Below are positions 1 to 6,586 of a DNA stretch of 35,563 nt, piece after piece (within the stretch, counting starts at the first letter, position 1; each line of letters opens with the position of its first letter). The position numbers and the translations under genes were made by a program. The notes beneath the pieces are model-generated. The model was not told the origin of the DNA. It did not search any database and was given only the letters and a program-made list of their open reading frames with translations. This stretch comes from Candidatus Nitrosopumilus sp. Its GTDB lineage: Archaea > Thermoproteota > Nitrososphaeria > Nitrososphaerales > Nitrosopumilaceae. The DNA lies in the NCBI GenBank assembly GCA_029862085.1, contig JAOTXZ010000012.1, positions 1 to 35,563 of the forward strand, given 5' to 3'.

Positions 1-46
1 CTTTTGCATTCCATGTGTTTATGATGATTGCTGATAAAATTTTCAT
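1..46 (-). CDS. Possible 5' end of a gene cut by the window edge
   Basis: On the minus strand an ATG at 46 opens a frame that runs without a stop to the window edge, giving 15 residues starting MKILSAIII. A TTTAAA-like stretch lies about 35 bases upstream. Fifteen codons are too few to identify a product or even to be sure it is coding; chance is a real alternative. The rest of 47-261 shows no gene that I can see. Confidence 0.2.
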   Translation of the reverse strand, partial: MKILSAIIINTWNAK

Positions 47-261
47 TTTTTGAGTTACCTGAGAAATTGTTGAATTTTTTTAAATTACCTGTAACAAAAC
101 AAAGTAATTTTGAAATTATTTTTTGGGAAGGATGAAAAATACGATAAACTCGTTTACACTTTATTATGTATTGCAGATTTTCTTTAGAAAAAAACAAGTT
201 TGATATTTAAAGAGCAGAGTGAAGACATTACATAATAACTTGGTTCTAAATGTGATTTGAT

Positions 262-672
262 TTGAAAAAAATAATAATATCTATTGGAATAATTTTGGTA
301 GTGTTACTAGCAGTAATAGCTGTTTCCTATCCTGCAGGTGAGGAGGAAAACAAACCAGAAGAGTCACAAAATACTATTGAGGCTGATGTTATAATGCCCA
401 CCAAAGTATCACGTCCAGGTTGTGAGGAAACCGATTCTTGCTACATACCATCAATATCTAATGTAAAACAAGGCCAAACAATTACTTGGAAAAATGAAGA
501 TGTCGCCTTTCATAGTGTGACTTCTGGAATTTATGGAAGCCCTACCCCGCTATTTGATAGTGGACATTTGGATCCAGAACAAAAATTCAGCTTCACTTTT
601 GATGAAAAGGGTTCTTTTGATTACTTTTGTACCTTGCATCCCTGGATGGCAGGCAAAGTGATAGTCGAGTGA
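262..672 (+). CDS. Membrane-anchored plastocyanin-like cupredoxin
   Basis: A 136-residue blue-copper protein, expected on the outside of the cell membrane as an electron carrier; ammonia-oxidising archaea carry many such proteins in place of cytochromes c. Residues 4-22 form one hydrophobic segment (signal peptide or N-terminal anchor), followed by a charged linker and a cupredoxin domain from about residue 41 to the end. The four type-1 copper ligands are visible: His84, Cys123, His126 and Met129 in the CTLHPWM motif. Two further cysteines (54, 60) could form a disulfide. The start is TTG, because an in-frame TGA sits three codons before it and no ATG precedes the hydrophobic segment. The electron partner is unknown. 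Confidence 0.85.
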   Translation: MKKIIISIGIILVVLLAVIAVSYPAGEEENKPEESQNTIEADVIMPTKVSRPGCEETDSCYIPSISNVKQGQTITWKNEDVAFHSVTSGIYGSPTPLFDSGHLDPEQKFSFTFDEKGSFDYFCTLHPWMAGKVIVE

Positions 673-683
673 GTTATCAAAAA

Positions 684-755
684 AGGTACCCGAGGGAGTC
701 GAACCCCCTTGTATAGGCTTTGCAGGCCCACGCATAACCGTTCTGCCAGAGTACC
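684..755 (-). tRNA. tRNA-Cys (GCA)
   Basis: Read on the minus strand, 755 to 684 folds into a full cloverleaf. The acceptor stem pairs GGTACTC with GGGTACC (one G-U pair), the anticodon stem is TGGGC/GCCTA with loop CTGCAAA, and the T arm pairs GGGGG with CCCTC around TTCGACT. The anticodon GCA (plus-strand 721-723) and discriminator U73 both fit cysteine. CCA is not encoded and no intron is seen. A TTAATTATT stretch near 779 is in place for a TATA box. Confidence 0.93.
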
Positions 756-794
756 GTTTTGAAAAACACAAAATGAATAATTAAACTCTTTAGA

Positions 795-1016
795 TTAGAA
801 TTTGGTAAACGGTTTTGATGCAAGTTTTACGTCTTCTGCTTTGACTGTTTTTCGTCCTGCATGAGACGACATATCTACTGCACTTTTTGCAATATCGATT
901 GCTACATCCTCTATAATTCTGCGTAGCTCATCAGCTGATTCGTCACTTACCCTTTCTGCACCGGCTTTTTTCAAAATTCTATACATTGCAGATAGGCCCA
1001 ATTCAGATGATTTCAT
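795..1016 (-). CDS. Archaeal histone
   Basis: A 73-residue protein that is essentially one histone fold: a short first helix (residues 6-18), a long central helix (about 25-52) and a last helix after the GRKTVKAEDV segment. It would dimerise and wrap DNA like HMfB-type histones. The length is slightly above the 66-70 residues of euryarchaeal histones, with a short KPFTKF C-terminus and no long tail. The ATG start fits a TATA-like TTTATC on the minus strand at 1040-1047, about 27 bases upstream. The gene is divergent from the TatD gene at 1113 and follows no operon partner. Confidence 0.92.
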   Translation of the reverse strand: MKSSELGLSAMYRILKKAGAERVSDESADELRRIIEDVAIDIAKSAVDMSSHAGRKTVKAEDVKLASKPFTKF

Positions 1017-1039
1017 TGCTTTGATTTTTTGTGTATCAT

Positions 1040-1047
1040 GATAAAAG
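1040..1047 (-). promoter_or_regulatory. TATA-like box of the histone gene
   Basis: Minus-strand CTTTTATC centred about 27 bases before the histone ATG, the distance expected for a leaderless archaeal transcript. Confidence 0.5.
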
Positions 1048-1080
1048 ATTATGAGTGAAAAAATATCACCAAGAAATCGA

Positions 1081-1087
1081 TTTATAC
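1081..1087 (+). promoter_or_regulatory. TATA-like box of the TatD gene
   Basis: TTTATAC centred 29 bases before the ATG at 1113. It lies only about 35 bases from the box of the divergent histone gene. Confidence 0.5.
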
Positions 1088-1112
1088 AGACTACTTTTAA
1101 AATTACAAGATA

Positions 1113-1868
1113 ATGACTTGGTTATTTGATTCTCACATTCATTTATCCGATCCAAATTATCACGAGGATCTAAATCATATAATCAAAGGAATGGAAGCTA
1201 TGCAAATCAAGGCTTGTTGTGTCTCTATGGATTGTGATAATTCTAGGAGAACTCTGGAAATAGCTAAGAAGAGTAATTTGATTTTGCCCTTTATTGGAAT
1301 TCATCCTGAATGTGCAAATGATGATTTAGATCAAATGCTAAATTTGATACAAGACAACTCTGATATTGTTTCAGGAATTGGAGAGATAGGTTTAGATCCA
1401 ACATATGTTAATTCAAATGAAGATAAAAAAAATCAAATCCACGTTTTTGAATCCCTTTTATCCATTGCAGAAAAATACAACAAACCCGTATCGATTCATT
1501 CAAGAAAAAGTCTTGATGATGTTTTTGAAATAATGACTTCTTATAAGGCAAAACACGCGTTGCTGCATTGGTTTGACGGGAACAAGAAACAACTGCAAAA
1601 GGCAATGGATATGAATTTTTTTGTTTCATATGGACCTGTTATGGTATATGCAAACGATAAACAGACTTTATTGACAAAGACAGAACAAGATAAAATTCTT
1701 GTAGAAACAGACGGTCCGGTAAGATTCTCAAGGTGTTTTGAAATGAAATCTGCCCAAATCGGTTTTATTCCAAGCGTGGTTTTCTGTTCTTCAAAAATTT
1801 TAAACAAAAAGTATGATGAAATGGCATCAATACTGGAGACAAATTCAAAAAATTTTCTTGGAATATAG
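1113..1868 (+). CDS. TatD-family metal-dependent hydrolase / deoxyribonuclease
   Basis: A 251-residue TIM-barrel hydrolase of the TatD family, two-metal enzymes that act as 3'-5' DNA exonucleases. The metal-binding residues are visible in order: the HxH of DSHIHLSD near residue 9, Glu in GIGEIGLD near 92, His in SIHSRKS near 129, His in LLHWFDG near 152 and Asp in LVETDGPV near 199. The length is that of the family. The ATG start has a TTTATAC box 29 bases upstream. The physiological substrate cannot be told from sequence; DNA repair or scavenging is a family-level expectation. Confidence 0.88.
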   Translation: MTWLFDSHIHLSDPNYHEDLNHIIKGMEAMQIKACCVSMDCDNSRRTLEIAKKSNLILPFIGIHPECANDDLDQMLNLIQDNSDIVSGIGEIGLDPTYVNSNEDKKNQIHVFESLLSIAEKYNKPVSIHSRKSLDDVFEIMTSYKAKHALLHWFDGNKKQLQKAMDMNFFVSYGPVMVYANDKQTLLTKTEQDKILVETDGPVRFSRCFEMKSAQIGFIPSVVFCSSKILNKKYDEMASILETNSKNFLGI

Positions 1869-1899
1869 GTATAAAAAACCCCAGTCTAGCATTTGAATA

Positions 1900-2250
1900 G
1901 TGGATAGAATAAAGCGTCTTTCATACGAAGTACTAGATCAACACAAATCAAAATTCACAGAAAATTTTACTGATAATAAAAAACTACTAGGAGATTTGAC
2001 AATCATTCGTTCAAAGGGATTAAAAAATGAAATTGCTGGATATATTACTAAATTTATTAAAAAAGAAAATTATGAACAGGAACTAAATGAAGCCAAAGCA
2101 GATTCTTCAAAGGATGAAAGCACTCCAATAGAGGAAACTGGAGAAGAGCAAATTTCAGCTCCTGAGGCAGAAGAGGATGTCATTGAAATTGGCGAAGAAC
2201 CAGTAGATGTTCCTGAAACCAAAGCCAAAGCAGAAGAAAAAACTGAATAG
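1900..2250 (+). CDS. rps17e: 30S ribosomal protein S17e with acidic C-terminal tail
   Basis: Residues 1-57 match archaeal/eukaryal S17e, with the RIKRLSYEVL start, the FTDNKKLLGDLTII segment and the conserved RSKGLKNEIAGYITKFIKK helix. S17e belongs to the small subunit. The start is GTG, with TATAAAA at 1870-1876 about 27 bases upstream. The protein is 116 residues, while archaeal S17e is usually 60-70. The additional C-terminal half is low-complexity and strongly acidic (Glu/Asp-rich with Pro, Ser, Thr), ending in a short KAKAEEKTE segment. This tail is unlike a ribosomal rRNA-binding tail and is probably disordered. Next gene follows after 41 bases with its own TATA box. Confidence 0.85.
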   Translation: MDRIKRLSYEVLDQHKSKFTENFTDNKKLLGDLTIIRSKGLKNEIAGYITKFIKKENYEQELNEAKADSSKDESTPIEETGEEQISAPEAEEDVIEIGEEPVDVPETKAKAEEKTE

Positions 2251-2261
2251 TTTTTCAAAAA

Positions 2262-2268
2262 ATTAAAT
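2262..2268 (+). promoter_or_regulatory. TATA-like box of the ubiquitin-like/Cgi121 gene
   Basis: ATTAAAT centred 27 bases before the ATG at 2292, supporting that ATG, and therefore the ubiquitin-like domain, as part of the product. Confidence 0.45.
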
Positions 2269-2291
2269 TCCTAACCAGAGTAATCCAAACT

Positions 2292-3068
2292 ATGGTAACT
2301 GTAAAACTAGTAGGTGGAGCAAAAAAACTATTTTCCACTGACCAATTAGAAATTGAAATAGATGATATTACTATTGAAAAATTACTAGAATTGCTCTTAG
2401 AGATTAAACCAAAAAATACGCCCACTCTGGATACAAATAACATTTTGATAGCAATTAACGGGGCTGATTCTTCTTCCATGGAGGGAAAATTGACTCAAAT
2501 TAAAAATAGTGACCTAGTAAGTATTATACCAATAATTCATGGAGGTTCTAATAAAAAAATTGTAATTAAAAATGGAAGAAAATTAATTCAGATAGTAGAG
2601 ATAAAAGGAAGCAAGGAAATTGATGTTTCTTTTCTTGATGGCCTTAGAAAAGACTTTCCTAAAATTAAATTTCAAGCAATTTCAAGTAAATTTATTCTAA
2701 ATTCATACCATTTAAAAAAAATCCTTTCGATATCTACAACTTCAGAGAAGGAAGATATTTTACTTTCAAACAAACTTGAAACAGACATTTTGATGCGTTT
2801 TGCAGCCACAAAACAAATTGCTGACGCGATTATTTCTGCAGGAATTAAACCAAACAATAATTTTATCTTAATAGCAATAGGAAACAAAGCAATATTGGAT
2901 AAGCTCTATCAAAAATTAAATCCATTTACTACAGAAATTTTTTCTAAAGATAATTCATCCTTTTTAAAAAAACACTTCAAAATAACCAAAAAACAATTAG
3001 ATTCCATTTATTCAAAGACACCTTTGGAAGATTTATTGATTGAAAAAGGGGCTATTCTAGTCAGATAA
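2292..3068 (+). CDS. cgi121: MoaD/ThiS-like (ubiquitin-fold) domain fused to KEOPS subunit Cgi121
   Basis: Residues 1-85 look like a MoaD/ThiS/SAMP beta-grasp domain: VTVKLVGGAKKLF opening strand, helix around 28-40, LIAINGAD hairpin, and the typical ending DLVSIIPIIHGG with the Gly-Gly at residues 84-85. In free family members this diglycine is the thiocarboxylated or conjugated C-terminus. Here the chain continues without a stop into a Cgi121-like domain (about 90-258), recognisable by LMRFAATKQIADAIISAGIKP and ILIAIG. Cgi121 is the KEOPS subunit that binds the tRNA 3' end during t6A37 formation. Sua5, which makes the KEOPS substrate, is encoded 0.5 kb away. The 3' end overlaps the convergent THUMP gene by 12 bases. 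Whether the protein is cut after Gly85 is unknown. Confidence 0.75.
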   Translation: MVTVKLVGGAKKLFSTDQLEIEIDDITIEKLLELLLEIKPKNTPTLDTNNILIAINGADSSSMEGKLTQIKNSDLVSIIPIIHGGSNKKIVIKNGRKLIQIVEIKGSKEIDVSFLDGLRKDFPKIKFQAISSKFILNSYHLKKILSISTTSEKEDILLSNKLETDILMRFAATKQIADAIISAGIKPNNNFILIAIGNKAILDKLYQKLNPFTTEIFSKDNSSFLKKHFKITKKQLDSIYSKTPLEDLLIEKGAILVR

Positions 3069-3578
3069 ACTTCGCTTAGTTTTTTCAACACTTAAAATAT
3101 CAGACTTTTTAAGAATTGAAATTCCTGTTCTTGCCCCCAAAATCTCTATTTGAACAACCTTGTCTGGATTTTCCAATGATACCTTGTTTTTGATTTTATC
3201 TGCAACTTTGGTAATCAATTCTTTACTTGAGATATCTGAATTTCTTTTTTCAATGGATATTCTGTAAGATTCTTCCTTTGAAATTGAATCTACCAATTCT
3301 GAAACTTTTTCTTCAATATCCTCAATGTTAGTATCTGATACTTTTTGTATGGGAATTATTCGAAGACAATATCTAATACTCCAAGGTTCTTCAATTATTG
3401 ACTCGTGAATTTTTCTTACTACCACAAAGGGATCTAACTCCGTCTCTGCAGTCAGGATTCCTGACATACTGGTTATCACTATTTTGGGTTCAGAATCGCC
3501 TAGCTCTTCCAAAATTCTTGCTATCTCTTCTTTGGTTTCAGGTTCCAGGTGTCTAGCGCAGGTAATTAATAAATTCAA
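3057..3578 (-). CDS. THUMP-domain protein, Tan1-like
   Basis: A 173-residue protein whose core resembles the THUMP RNA-binding domain: an N-terminal NLLITCARHLEPETKEEI module, then SIRYCLRIIPIQKVS near residue 90 and a C-terminal VVQIEILGARTGISILK strand-helix. Stand-alone THUMP proteins of this size are the archaeal relatives of yeast Tan1, which helps the acetyltransferase Kre33/Nat10 make ac4C12 in tRNA. There is no methyltransferase or thiolase domain attached. The gene overlaps the upstream Sua5 gene by 4 bases (ATGA) and is surely co-transcribed with it. The Tan1 assignment is by domain architecture, so a different tRNA-modification role remains possible. Confidence 0.75.
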   Translation of the reverse strand: MNLLITCARHLEPETKEEIARILEELGDSEPKIVITSMSGILTAETELDPFVVVRKIHESIIEEPWSIRYCLRIIPIQKVSDTNIEDIEEKVSELVDSISKEESYRISIEKRNSDISSKELITKVADKIKNKVSLENPDKVVQIEILGARTGISILKKSDILSVEKTKRSLSD

Positions 3579-4174
3579 ATGGATTCCATAATCTCCTCTT
3601 CTTTCAAGGCCCCAATCCTATGAAAAATTGAATTTCCTTGGTCCATTTCTAGAATTGTTGATTCCACGCCATTCTTAATATCTCCACCATCCAAAAAAAT
3701 ATCAAAATCTTGTACTTTTTGATAGCACTCTTGAGAATTTGTAAATGAATTTTCTCCAGAAATATTTGCGCTAGTTCCAACTAATAATTTACAATTTTTC
3801 AAAAGATCCAATAAACATTGATTATTTGGAACACGTATTGCTATTTTGTCTTCTAGATTTAGAGAATTTTTTAATTGCTCATCTTTTAATTTTAAAATTA
3901 ACGTTAAGGGTCCTGGCCAAAATCTTTCAGCAATTTTCTTTGAAATCTTATCGAATTCTATTATTTCAGATACAACATCCATTGAATATGCTAAAAGGGG
4001 AAATGGTTTTGATTTTGGCCTTTCTTTGATTTGATAAATTTTATCAACTGATTTTTTGTTGTAAGGATCACATCCCATTCCATAAACTGTATCTGTTGGA
4101 AAAACAACAATTCCACCATTTTTTACAACTTTGAGGGAGTTTTCAATACCCTCTTGGTCACATTTTACTTTCAA
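3575..4174 (-). CDS. sua5: Threonylcarbamoyl-AMP synthase (Sua5/YrdC/TsaC)
   Basis: A 199-residue YrdC-fold protein making threonylcarbamoyl-AMP from threonine, bicarbonate and ATP, the first step of t6A37 synthesis. Family features seen: GGIVVFPTDTVYGMGCDP near residues 19-36, the K-x-R-P-K-S-K-P-F-P nucleotide-binding segment near 50-59, RFWPGPLTLIL near 85, IAIRVPNN near 112, and VGTSANISGE near 132. It has the single YrdC domain and lacks the extra C-terminal domain of longer Sua5 proteins. The start is TTG; a TTAATTA box lies about 26 bases upstream at 4196-4205. It leads an operon with the Tan1-like gene and faces the Cgi121 fusion gene. Confidence 0.9.
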   Translation of the reverse strand: MKVKCDQEGIENSLKVVKNGGIVVFPTDTVYGMGCDPYNKKSVDKIYQIKERPKSKPFPLLAYSMDVVSEIIEFDKISKKIAERFWPGPLTLILKLKDEQLKNSLNLEDKIAIRVPNNQCLLDLLKNCKLLVGTSANISGENSFTNSQECYQKVQDFDIFLDGGDIKNGVESTILEMDQGNSIFHRIGALKEEEIMESI

Positions 4175-4195
4175 TTGGTTTTTCTTATTTTGTTC

Positions 4196-4231
4196 TTTAA
4201 TTATTCATTTTCATTTGAATAAGTTTTTAAT
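4196..4231. promoter_or_regulatory. Divergent TATA-like boxes for Sua5 (-) and the acidic microprotein (+)
   Basis: 4196-4205 reads AATAATTAAA on the minus strand, about 26 bases before the Sua5 TTG. 4224-4231 reads TTTTTAAT on the plus strand, 26-27 bases before the ATG at 4254. Both would give leaderless transcripts. Confidence 0.45.
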
Positions 4232-4253
4232 CTAAAGACACTACTGTTCTAAA

Positions 4254-4343
4254 ATGCTAAGTGAATCATCAGAGTATGAAGACAATGAATTCGAGGATGC
4301 TTTTGATGATGATTCAGATGAAACTGAGGAACCAGAAGATTAG
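4254..4343 (+). CDS. Acidic 29-residue microprotein (candidate)
   Basis: A short frame from ATG 4254 to TAG 4343 encodes 29 residues, about half of them Asp or Glu, starting MLSESSEYED. No function is recognised. Two things argue that it is real: a TTTTTAAT box lies 26-27 bases before the ATG, the same spacing as for the undoubted genes here, and its TAG interlocks in four bases with the stop codon of the convergent winged-helix gene, an arrangement repeated at four other gene pairs in this window. The composition resembles the acidic tail of S17e at 1900 but the sequence is not the same. Such short acidic frames can arise by chance, so this is only a candidate. Confidence 0.45.
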   Translation: MLSESSEYEDNEFEDAFDDDSDETEEPED

Positions 4344-4627
4344 ATAGTCAACCCAAAATTAGTTGCAAAGCCACTAAATTTGTGATATGCTTGCAAAAAC
4401 TCTCTTCCTGTTTGACTGATTTTATATTTGCGTGAACCTTGTGCATCTACTTTTTCTAATAATCCTTGAGATACTAAAACTCTTAATATTCTTGATATTC
4501 TTGAATGCGAAACATTTGCTTTCCTAATTAGATAAGTTACTGTTGCACCATCATCGTCTTGCAGATCATCACGGGTAGTTGAAAGTATATCTCCAATTAT
4601 TTTCATATGGGTGCGATATTCTACCAT
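4340..4627 (-). CDS. Winged-helix transcriptional regulator (HTH_45 type)
   Basis: A 95-residue single-domain DNA-binding protein. Helices span about 6-18, 27-35 and 39-55 (recognition part ANVSHSRISRILRVL), followed by the wing LEKVDAQGSRKYKISQTGREFL. This is the pattern of the small winged-helix proteins that are very abundant in Nitrososphaerota (Pfam HTH_45-like). No ligand domain is present, so the signal sensed is unknown; it probably dimerises. The ATG start has an AT-rich stretch at 4638-4652 that can act as a promoter. Its 3' end shares four bases with the acidic microprotein at 4254. Confidence 0.82.
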   Translation of the reverse strand: MVEYRTHMKIIGDILSTTRDDLQDDDGATVTYLIRKANVSHSRISRILRVLVSQGLLEKVDAQGSRKYKISQTGREFLQAYHKFSGFATNFGLTI

Positions 4628-4749
4628 TTTCCTCTGTTAATTATCATAATAATTTCTATGATAGTGACATGCTATTTTCCAATATACCAAAAAGATAAAA
4701 GAATTTGACAAATATGAAATTCTAAAAAAACTGAGCCTAATTTCCCAGA

Positions 4750-5391
4750 TTAATCAAAACTCTCATCAAATTTTATTTTGGTTAGAGGTATCTTACTAAC
4801 TGGGATAAATAGAGCAATCAATCCTGCAATTTTGATAATCATTGATACAAAATACAAAATTGATTCTGGGAAGACAAATGAATACCAACCCAAAAATTCA
4901 CCTAACGCTAAAAGTGAAAGGCCGATTGCAACTGAGATTGCTCCTTTGTTTCTATTTTCAAAATAAGATAAAGTGGTTTCAATTGCACCATATGCAAGCA
5001 AAATAAAAGAAACTGATCTAAAGATATGTTCTATTTGTACTGAAGATACAAGGAATAACGGAAGAATTCCAACGGATCTAAAGTATCTAGATTTTGGAAA
5101 AAGAGATTTAATACTATGCGAAAATGCAATGAAAAAGTATCCTACTGTTTGGATTGCAATACCAAGAGTCTGTATCCATCTTTCTAAATGGCCTGACTTT
5201 ATTACCAAATCTTCTACCATGTATCCCACCCATATCACAAAAAATCCTGCACTAATAGAACAAAAGGCAATCGCTAATCTAAACAAGGTTGGACTACCGG
5301 TGTTTCTGTATCCAATTATTGATACAACTCCAATTACCAATCCTACCAAAAACCCCACAAGGTTCAGAATATTTTCCACTAAAAATTCCAA
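4750..5391 (-). CDS. Seven-TM membrane protein of unknown function
   Basis: A 213-residue integral membrane protein with about seven hydrophobic segments (roughly residues 4-27, 34-59, 73-93, 104-120, 127-143, 151-170 and 176-197) and short charged loops. The C-terminus is a short hydrophilic tail ending KIKFDESFD. I do not recognise the family; similar membrane proteins of this size occur in Nitrososphaerota next to sensory or stress genes, but nothing here fixes a role. The start is TTG, with a TTAAAATAATT stretch at 5416-5425 on the minus strand as a probable promoter. No soluble domain or catalytic motif is visible. Confidence 0.7.
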   Translation of the reverse strand: MEFLVENILNLVGFLVGLVIGVVSIIGYRNTGSPTLFRLAIAFCSISAGFFVIWVGYMVEDLVIKSGHLERWIQTLGIAIQTVGYFFIAFSHSIKSLFPKSRYFRSVGILPLFLVSSVQIEHIFRSVSFILLAYGAIETTLSYFENRNKGAISVAIGLSLLALGEFLGWYSFVFPESILYFVSMIIKIAGLIALFIPVSKIPLTKIKFDESFD

Positions 5392-5450
5392 TTCTGTTTA
5401 GAAATTGCTAAAACTAATTATTTTAATCTGATGGACCTTTTTTCTATTTG

Positions 5451-5660
5451 TTAATCCCATTCATCCAAGGATCCAGCAGTTTGCCCCTCAGTGCTTCCAG
5501 TATAATCACCAAGAATGTCAGAGTATTTTTTTTCATTGTGAGCTACAAATTTTACATATTCCCCATAACTCATATCAAGATCACAGTGTTCGCATGTAAC
5601 CACGGAAAAGTCCATGGCCAATTCCGCGTTTTCGTTGCATTTGGGGCATTTTATCTTCAC
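5451..5660 (-). CDS. Small zinc-ribbon protein
   Basis: A 69-residue protein with two Cys pairs, CPKC at residues 5-8 and CEHC at about 23-26, that form a rubredoxin-like zinc ribbon. The rest is acidic, with a C-terminal Gly/Asp/Ser-rich stretch ending SLDEWD. The function is not known; such small ribbons often mediate protein or nucleic-acid contacts. The GTG start is chosen because a TTAATTATT box at 5680-5691 lies about 26 bases upstream on the minus strand. The gene sits between two membrane-protein genes on the same strand but appears to have its own promoter. Confidence 0.75.
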   Translation of the reverse strand: MKIKCPKCNENAELAMDFSVVTCEHCDLDMSYGEYVKFVAHNEKKYSDILGDYTGSTEGQTAGSLDEWD

Positions 5661-5698
5661 AGTTAATTTTGTTTTTGTTAATTATTATTACTTTACAT

Positions 5699-6445
5699 TC
5701 AGACAGTAATTTCATTTCCAGAATACTGTGGAGTCTTCTTTGGAACATCAAAGATCCTCAATGAATCCAAATATGCCAGTTGCATCGATATTGATTCAGT
5801 CTCGCCAAATGATATCAGTATTCGGTCATTATGCTCAATTACATATTGGGAAATATCTGAATGGTATTCCTGACCATTAACATAAAACACCAAAGACTGG
5901 TCTTTCTCTGAACAGAATTGACCTTTTGGAATCTCTGTAGATTCTCCATAGTCCAATATTATACAATCTGATGTTACCCTTATTCCAATAGATGCAAACA
6001 ACATCTCCAATGGAACATTTGTTGCGTGCTTGTGGATTTGGTAAGGATTGTGATTCTCAAAGTGAATGTATCTACTTGTAACCTGAAACTGTTGCAGACC
6101 AAAGTTTAGCTGTTCTCCCTCCACAAAAACTGCAATTGCGGCATGAGCATGGTCACTGCCATATTGACCCACACCATACTGATTTACCAATTTTTTTTCA
6201 GGATCATTGATTCTGTTCTGAATTATTCTAGAATCAATTTCACTTTGATTGATAAAATAAAATGAAAAAAATCCAATTGCAACAATCGCAAAAGCTACTA
6301 CAAATACCAAAATGGCTTTGTTGTTTGATTTTGGTTTGGAAGATAATACGTCAAAATTCTCTGAATTGCCTTCTTCAAGTCTACCAGGCAAGCTGTAATC
6401 CGACCCAAGGTCTTTAGGAAGTACTTTTTTGCTGTCTTCAGTCAA
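5699..6445 (-). CDS. Membrane-anchored extracellular protein, homologous to the domain found with thaumarchaeal DsbA/VKOR-type proteins
   Basis: A 248-residue protein with a cytoplasmic N-terminus of about 43 residues, one membrane helix at about 44-66 and an outside domain from 85 on. The outside domain has a DHAHAAIAVFVEGE start, HFENHNPYQIHKHATNV in the middle, a pair of cysteines (in SDCII and GQFCSE) and an NDRILISFGE end. I recognise this pattern from Nitrososphaerota exported proteins that are often encoded with, or annotated as, thiol-disulfide proteins, but no CxxC active site is present here. Many His residues (HAHA, HKH) could bind a metal. The TTG start fits a TTTATAGAAT box around 6470. 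The function is not established. Confidence 0.62.
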   Translation of the reverse strand: MTEDSKKVLPKDLGSDYSLPGRLEEGNSENFDVLSSKPKSNNKAILVFVVAFAIVAIGFFSFYFINQSEIDSRIIQNRINDPEKKLVNQYGVGQYGSDHAHAAIAVFVEGEQLNFGLQQFQVTSRYIHFENHNPYQIHKHATNVPLEMLFASIGIRVTSDCIILDYGESTEIPKGQFCSEKDQSLVFYVNGQEYHSDISQYVIEHNDRILISFGETESISMQLAYLDSLRIFDVPKKTPQYSGNEITV

Positions 6446-6586
6446 TCATGATACAGCAAGTTTGATTCTATAAATTTCCTAGAGTTAAACATCTTGAAAG
6501 AATAAAGGTAAATTTCTAATCTTTTCAAAAAATTATTTACAATTTCTTTAAAAAAAGATAAAAAGAGTTCATTCTTGCTTCAATAC

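Noticed and set aside
20-34. ATGATGA and CTGA near the left edge as C and D boxes of a guide RNA
   Set aside because: The boxes are only a few bases apart, leaving no guide region.
4973-5401. A 142-residue plus-strand frame
   Set aside because: It is opposite the seven-TM protein, and its composition is that of a reverse-complement shadow.
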